64,000 nt of DNA, taken from NCBI GenBank assembly GCA_965228695.1, contig CBDDIB010000002.1, positions 3,968,001 to 4,032,000 on the forward strand, written 5' to 3'. Source of the DNA: JAJFJD01 sp965228695 (lineage in GTDB: Bacteria > Pseudomonadota > Alphaproteobacteria > UBA8366). Position 1 is the stretch's first letter, and the number at the start of each line of letters is the position of its first letter. The notes under the pieces are model-generated. The model was given only the letters and a program-made list of their open reading frames with translations. It made no database searches and was not told where the DNA came from. This document shows positions 62,054 to 64,000 of the stretch, piece after piece. Made by a program: the position numbers and the translations under genes.

Positions 62054-62232
62054 CGGCGATTTCGCATAACAGGACGATCATAAGAAAAGCCCCCGCTGCA
62101 ATGGTCGGGGGCTTTTCGGTGTTTGGCCTTGCGGGTGTATAGCTTGGCCGATGGTTCGATACGCCGGCCGAACCGGCTGAGCGAGGCGGCAAAGACGTTG
62201 CGCCGCTTCGCACCCTTGCGCTTCCGTTTCAT
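62035..62232 (-). CDS. Small basic protein resembling ArfA (alternative ribosome-rescue factor)
   Basis: This encodes 65 residues from MKRKRKGAKRRNVFAASLSR. A strong AGGAGG lies upstream of the ATG at 62232. The basic body with RRIEPSAKLYTRKAKHRK resembles ArfA-type rescue factors. The bidirectional terminator at 62084-62117 lies inside the frame, before the stop at 62035, so most transcripts should lack a stop codon, as known for ArfA in enterobacteria. The last residues overlap the 3' end of phaC and would rarely be made. Confidence 0.62.
   Translation of the reverse strand: MKRKRKGAKRRNVFAASLSRFGRRIEPSAKLYTRKAKHRKAPDHCSGGFSYDRPVMRNRRQASRA
62084..62117. terminator. Bidirectional terminator between phaC and the ArfA-like gene
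   Basis: An 11-bp stem (62084-62094 with 62107-62117) with a 12-base loop carries AAAA and TTTT ends, so it can end transcripts from both strands. It follows phaC by 30 bases and lies inside the minus-strand frame 62035-62232. Confidence 0.9.
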
Positions 62233-62543
62233 GGGAAGGCCTCCTTTCGGGTTCGGGTCATACTGAGCCCAACGCCTCAAAAGGCGCCGGGCGCGCGTTA
62301 TCCTCTATTTATGGTGCGGAAATCAAGTTTTAAGCGTTAACGGTCCGACTCATCGTGTCCGAAAACTTCATTTTTCGCATGAATCAGAAGTCTAACGAAC
62401 CGTGCCTTCGCGACATGAAGCCGAAAATACATTTTTGAATCAGCTCGTTGCGCAATCAAAAATTTGTTACTGGACCACGTGGTCCAGAACCCCTATATAT
62501 TCCCTCATCGCAACGACAACGATTGCATGGATCAGGTGTCACG
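62233..62543. promoter_or_regulatory. Region between the ArfA-like gene and the TetR regulator
   Basis: This gap of about 311 bases is between divergent genes. It contains the NemR-like operator at 62471-62486 and a TATATT at about 62496-62501 that could be the -10 of the TetR gene. No other gene is seen. Confidence 0.5.
62471..62486. promoter_or_regulatory. NemR-type operator 1
   Basis: TGGACCACGTGGTCCA is a perfect dyad of the NemR box type (in Escherichia coli the box is TAGACC-N4-GGTCTA). It lies before the TetR gene and overlaps its likely promoter, which suggests autoregulation. Confidence 0.8.
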
Positions 62544-63128
62544 ATGGCCCGTCCGAGAGAGTTCAATGTGGATCACGCGCTCGACCAGGCGCTCCAGGTT
62601 TTCTGGAGCAAGGGGTACGAGGCCGCGTCGATGCGTGACCTCATCGGCGCGATGGGCATCAGCAAGAGCAGCTTCTACGACACCTTCGGCAGCAAGCATG
62701 AGCTCTTTCTCTCGGCGATCGACCGGTATAACGCGACGGTCAGCGCCTGCGGCCTGGAGGCGATGATCCAGGAATCGCCGTCGCCGAAACTGGGGATCGA
62801 AAACGTGTTGCAGAGCGTGATCGAGGCAATCGTGCAGAAGGGCGAGAAACGCGGCTGTTTCCTGAGCAACTGCGCCGTCGAGGTCGCCTGCCATGACGAC
62901 GATGCCGCGCATCGGATCGCCGAAGGTTTGTCCTATACCGAAGAAACATTCTACCGGGCCGTCAAACGCGGCCAAAAGGCAGGGGAAATCGCCGCCGACA
63001 AGGAAGCTCGCGCCATCGCCCGCTATCTGACCGGAACGCTTAACGGCATTCTCGTCATGGGCAAGGCGAACCCCGACCGCAAGAGCCTGCAAGACGTGGC
63101 CCGTGTCGCGTTGAGTGTATTGGAGTAA
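62544..63128 (+). CDS. TetR-family regulator (NemR/AcuR-like)
   Basis: This is a 194-residue TetR-family repressor. The helix-turn-helix is in ALQVFWSKGYEAASMRDLIG and GISKSSFYDTFGSKHELF. The ligand domain carries Cys residues (VSACGLEAM, KRGCFLSNCAVEVACHD) like NemR-type sensors of electrophiles. The ATG at 62544 is used. The neighbouring NemR boxes and an Old Yellow Enzyme gene make this a nemR-nemA type unit. Confidence 0.88.
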   Translation: MARPREFNVDHALDQALQVFWSKGYEAASMRDLIGAMGISKSSFYDTFGSKHELFLSAIDRYNATVSACGLEAMIQESPSPKLGIENVLQSVIEAIVQKGEKRGCFLSNCAVEVACHDDDAAHRIAEGLSYTEETFYRAVKRGQKAGEIAADKEARAIARYLTGTLNGILVMGKANPDRKSLQDVARVALSVLE

Positions 63129-63143
63129 AAAATTTCAACTTTC

Positions 63144-63159
63144 TGGACCGATTGGTCCA
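63144..63159. promoter_or_regulatory. NemR-type operator 2
   Basis: TGGACCGATTGGTCCA has the same arms as operator 1 with a different four-base centre. It lies 15 bases after the stop of the TetR gene. Confidence 0.78.
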
Positions 63160-63424
63160 GACAAATCGAACGCGATTGCCGGGCTGGCCGGCGAAAATGA
63201 ACGGAGACAGGAAATGACCCCCCAAAATCATCATCCGATGCATCCACACGAGTCGACACATGCTCAAAACTGGCAAGAATCCCAAATACTTTTCCTGCTC
63301 ACCTGCTACGACGTTTGGAGTGCGACGCCGACCCGCTGCTGCGCCTCGGATTTCCGCACCGGCCGACCGGTTTGATGCGGCCATCCGTCCATACGTCCCA
63401 GTAGCGTCGCAAATTTGACCATTT

Positions 63425-63440
63425 TGGACCATTTGGTCCT
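63425..63440. promoter_or_regulatory. NemR-type operator 3
   Basis: TGGACCATTTGGTCCT has one mismatch in the last base. It lies about 30 bases before the OYE start, well placed to control that gene. Confidence 0.75.
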
Positions 63441-63469
63441 TCAACAGCCAAGAATTGGACCCCTTCATC

Positions 63470-64000
63470 ATGTATATCTCCTCCCTCGACAGTGCTTCCG
63501 GCGCGGCGATCAAGGACCGTGACCTCCTCGCCCAGGCCAAACTCGGACCCTATGCCCTCGACAATCGCGTCGTCATGGCGCCGCTGACCCGCAACCGGGC
63601 GGGCGACGGCAATGTGCCGCGCGCGATGAACGTGGAATATTACGTCCAGCGTGCAACAGCCGGATTGATCGTCACCGAAGGGACGCAGATTTCGCCCGAA
63701 GGCGTTGGCTATCCGGGCACGCCGGGTATTCACTCGGCCGAGCAGATAGCCGGCTGGCGTCGCGTCACCGATGCGGTCCATGCCGCCGGCGGCCGCATCT
63801 TCCTGCAACTCTGGCATGTCGGCCGGGTCTCGCATCCGTCGTTGCAGCCGGGTGGCGCCCTTCCCGTCGCCCCCTCCGCCATCCGGCCAGAGGGCGACGC
63901 CTTCACCGCCGATGGCCTGCAACCGTTCGTGACGCCCCGTGCGTTGGAACTCGCGGAAATCCCCGGCATCGTCGAGGACTATCGGCAAGCCGCCGAGAAC
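63470..64000 (+). CDS. Old Yellow Enzyme-family NADH:flavin oxidoreductase (cut by window end)
   Basis: The frame from the ATG at 63470 runs past the window end; 177 residues are visible. It reads LGPYALDNRVVMAPLTRNRA, TAGLIVTEGTQISPEGVG, IFLQLWHVGRVSHPS, characteristic of the N-terminal half of OYE/NemA barrels, which use FMN and NAD(P)H to reduce enones, nitro compounds or electrophilic maleimides. Three NemR boxes around the preceding TetR gene suggest control by electrophiles. The catalytic His region lies beyond the end. Confidence 0.9.
   Translation, partial: MYISSLDSASGAAIKDRDLLAQAKLGPYALDNRVVMAPLTRNRAGDGNVPRAMNVEYYVQRATAGLIVTEGTQISPEGVGYPGTPGIHSAEQIAGWRRVTDAVHAAGGRIFLQLWHVGRVSHPSLQPGGALPVAPSAIRPEGDAFTADGLQPFVTPRALELAEIPGIVEDYRQAAEN

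Larger units (their letters stand above)
63129..63469. promoter_or_regulatory. Region between TetR gene and OYE gene
   Basis: This 341-base gap holds two NemR-like operators (63144 and 63425). A short frame from the ATG at 63214 to 63375 (53 residues) has a GGAGACAGGAA site but His/Cys-rich, unlikely composition; I do not call it a gene. Confidence 0.5.

Noticed and set aside
63214..63375. A 53-codon frame between the TetR and OYE genes
   Set aside because: A ribosome site is present but the composition is His/Cys-rich and unconvincing, and it lies between operators.
1..64000. CRISPR arrays, rRNA genes or IS elements
   Set aside because: No regularly spaced repeats, rRNA-like stretches or transposase motifs were seen.

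Overview
The window looks like a chromosome segment of an alphaproteobacterium, probably a Rhodospirillales-like marine or soil lineage. This is inferred from high-GC coding DNA, a class I PHA synthase behind a PhaR-type operator, Flp/Tad pilus genes, small PAS regulators, VPLPA-CTERM proteins and GlpX/RecJ/homoserine dehydrogenase gene order. No rRNA or taxonomic marker is present, so the lineage is not proven.

Layout. Positions 1-7400 hold envelope and small regulatory genes: MlaC-like lipid carrier, LemA plus DUF3137, hemerythrin, a formyltransferase-domain protein, DUF4197, a His/Gly-rich secreted protein and two PAS proteins. Positions 7590-17230 hold two Flp pilin genes with three paralogous regulators whose receiver domains have lost the phosphorylation residues, a canonical CheY-like regulator, a VWA protein, a TauD-type dioxygenase, an M24 peptidase and a Cu/Zn superoxide dismutase. 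Positions 17250-33760 are a catabolic and accessory stretch: two more TauD/TfdA dioxygenases, a ThDP enzyme, a CocE/NonD hydrolase, a TadG-like protein, a broken PEP-mutase-family gene, a sulfatase, a second formyltransferase, an exostosin-type glycosyltransferase, and a Rieske dioxygenase (alpha and beta) with an enolase-superfamily enzyme and a substrate-binding protein. A decayed second copy of the last two genes follows at 33874-34066.

Positions 37636-51506 are an integrated mobile element of about 13.9 kb inserted at the 3' end of a tRNA-Glu(TTC) gene. A 33-bp direct repeat marks both ends, and a tyrosine integrase lies beside the intact tRNA. The element carries an excisionase/AlpA-like protein, a ribbon-helix-helix protein, a TOPRIM protein, a RepA-like ATPase with a repeat-rich gap that may be an origin, a small terminase subunit, and a phage tail-tip-like protein with an unrelated C-terminal half. 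It also carries an XRE regulator and a CheY-like response regulator. It has no large terminase, portal, capsid or lysis genes. It could be a phage satellite (PICI-like) or a strongly deleted prophage.

After the element come housekeeping genes: a FlgE-like hook protein, recJ, glpX, homoserine dehydrogenase, an aminotransferase, an OmpA-type lipoprotein and phaC. Opposite phaC lies a small basic gene resembling the ribosome-rescue factor ArfA, with an intrinsic terminator inside its reading frame. The window ends in a NemR-like TetR regulator and an Old Yellow Enzyme gene cut by the window edge, joined by three copies of a NemR-type operator.
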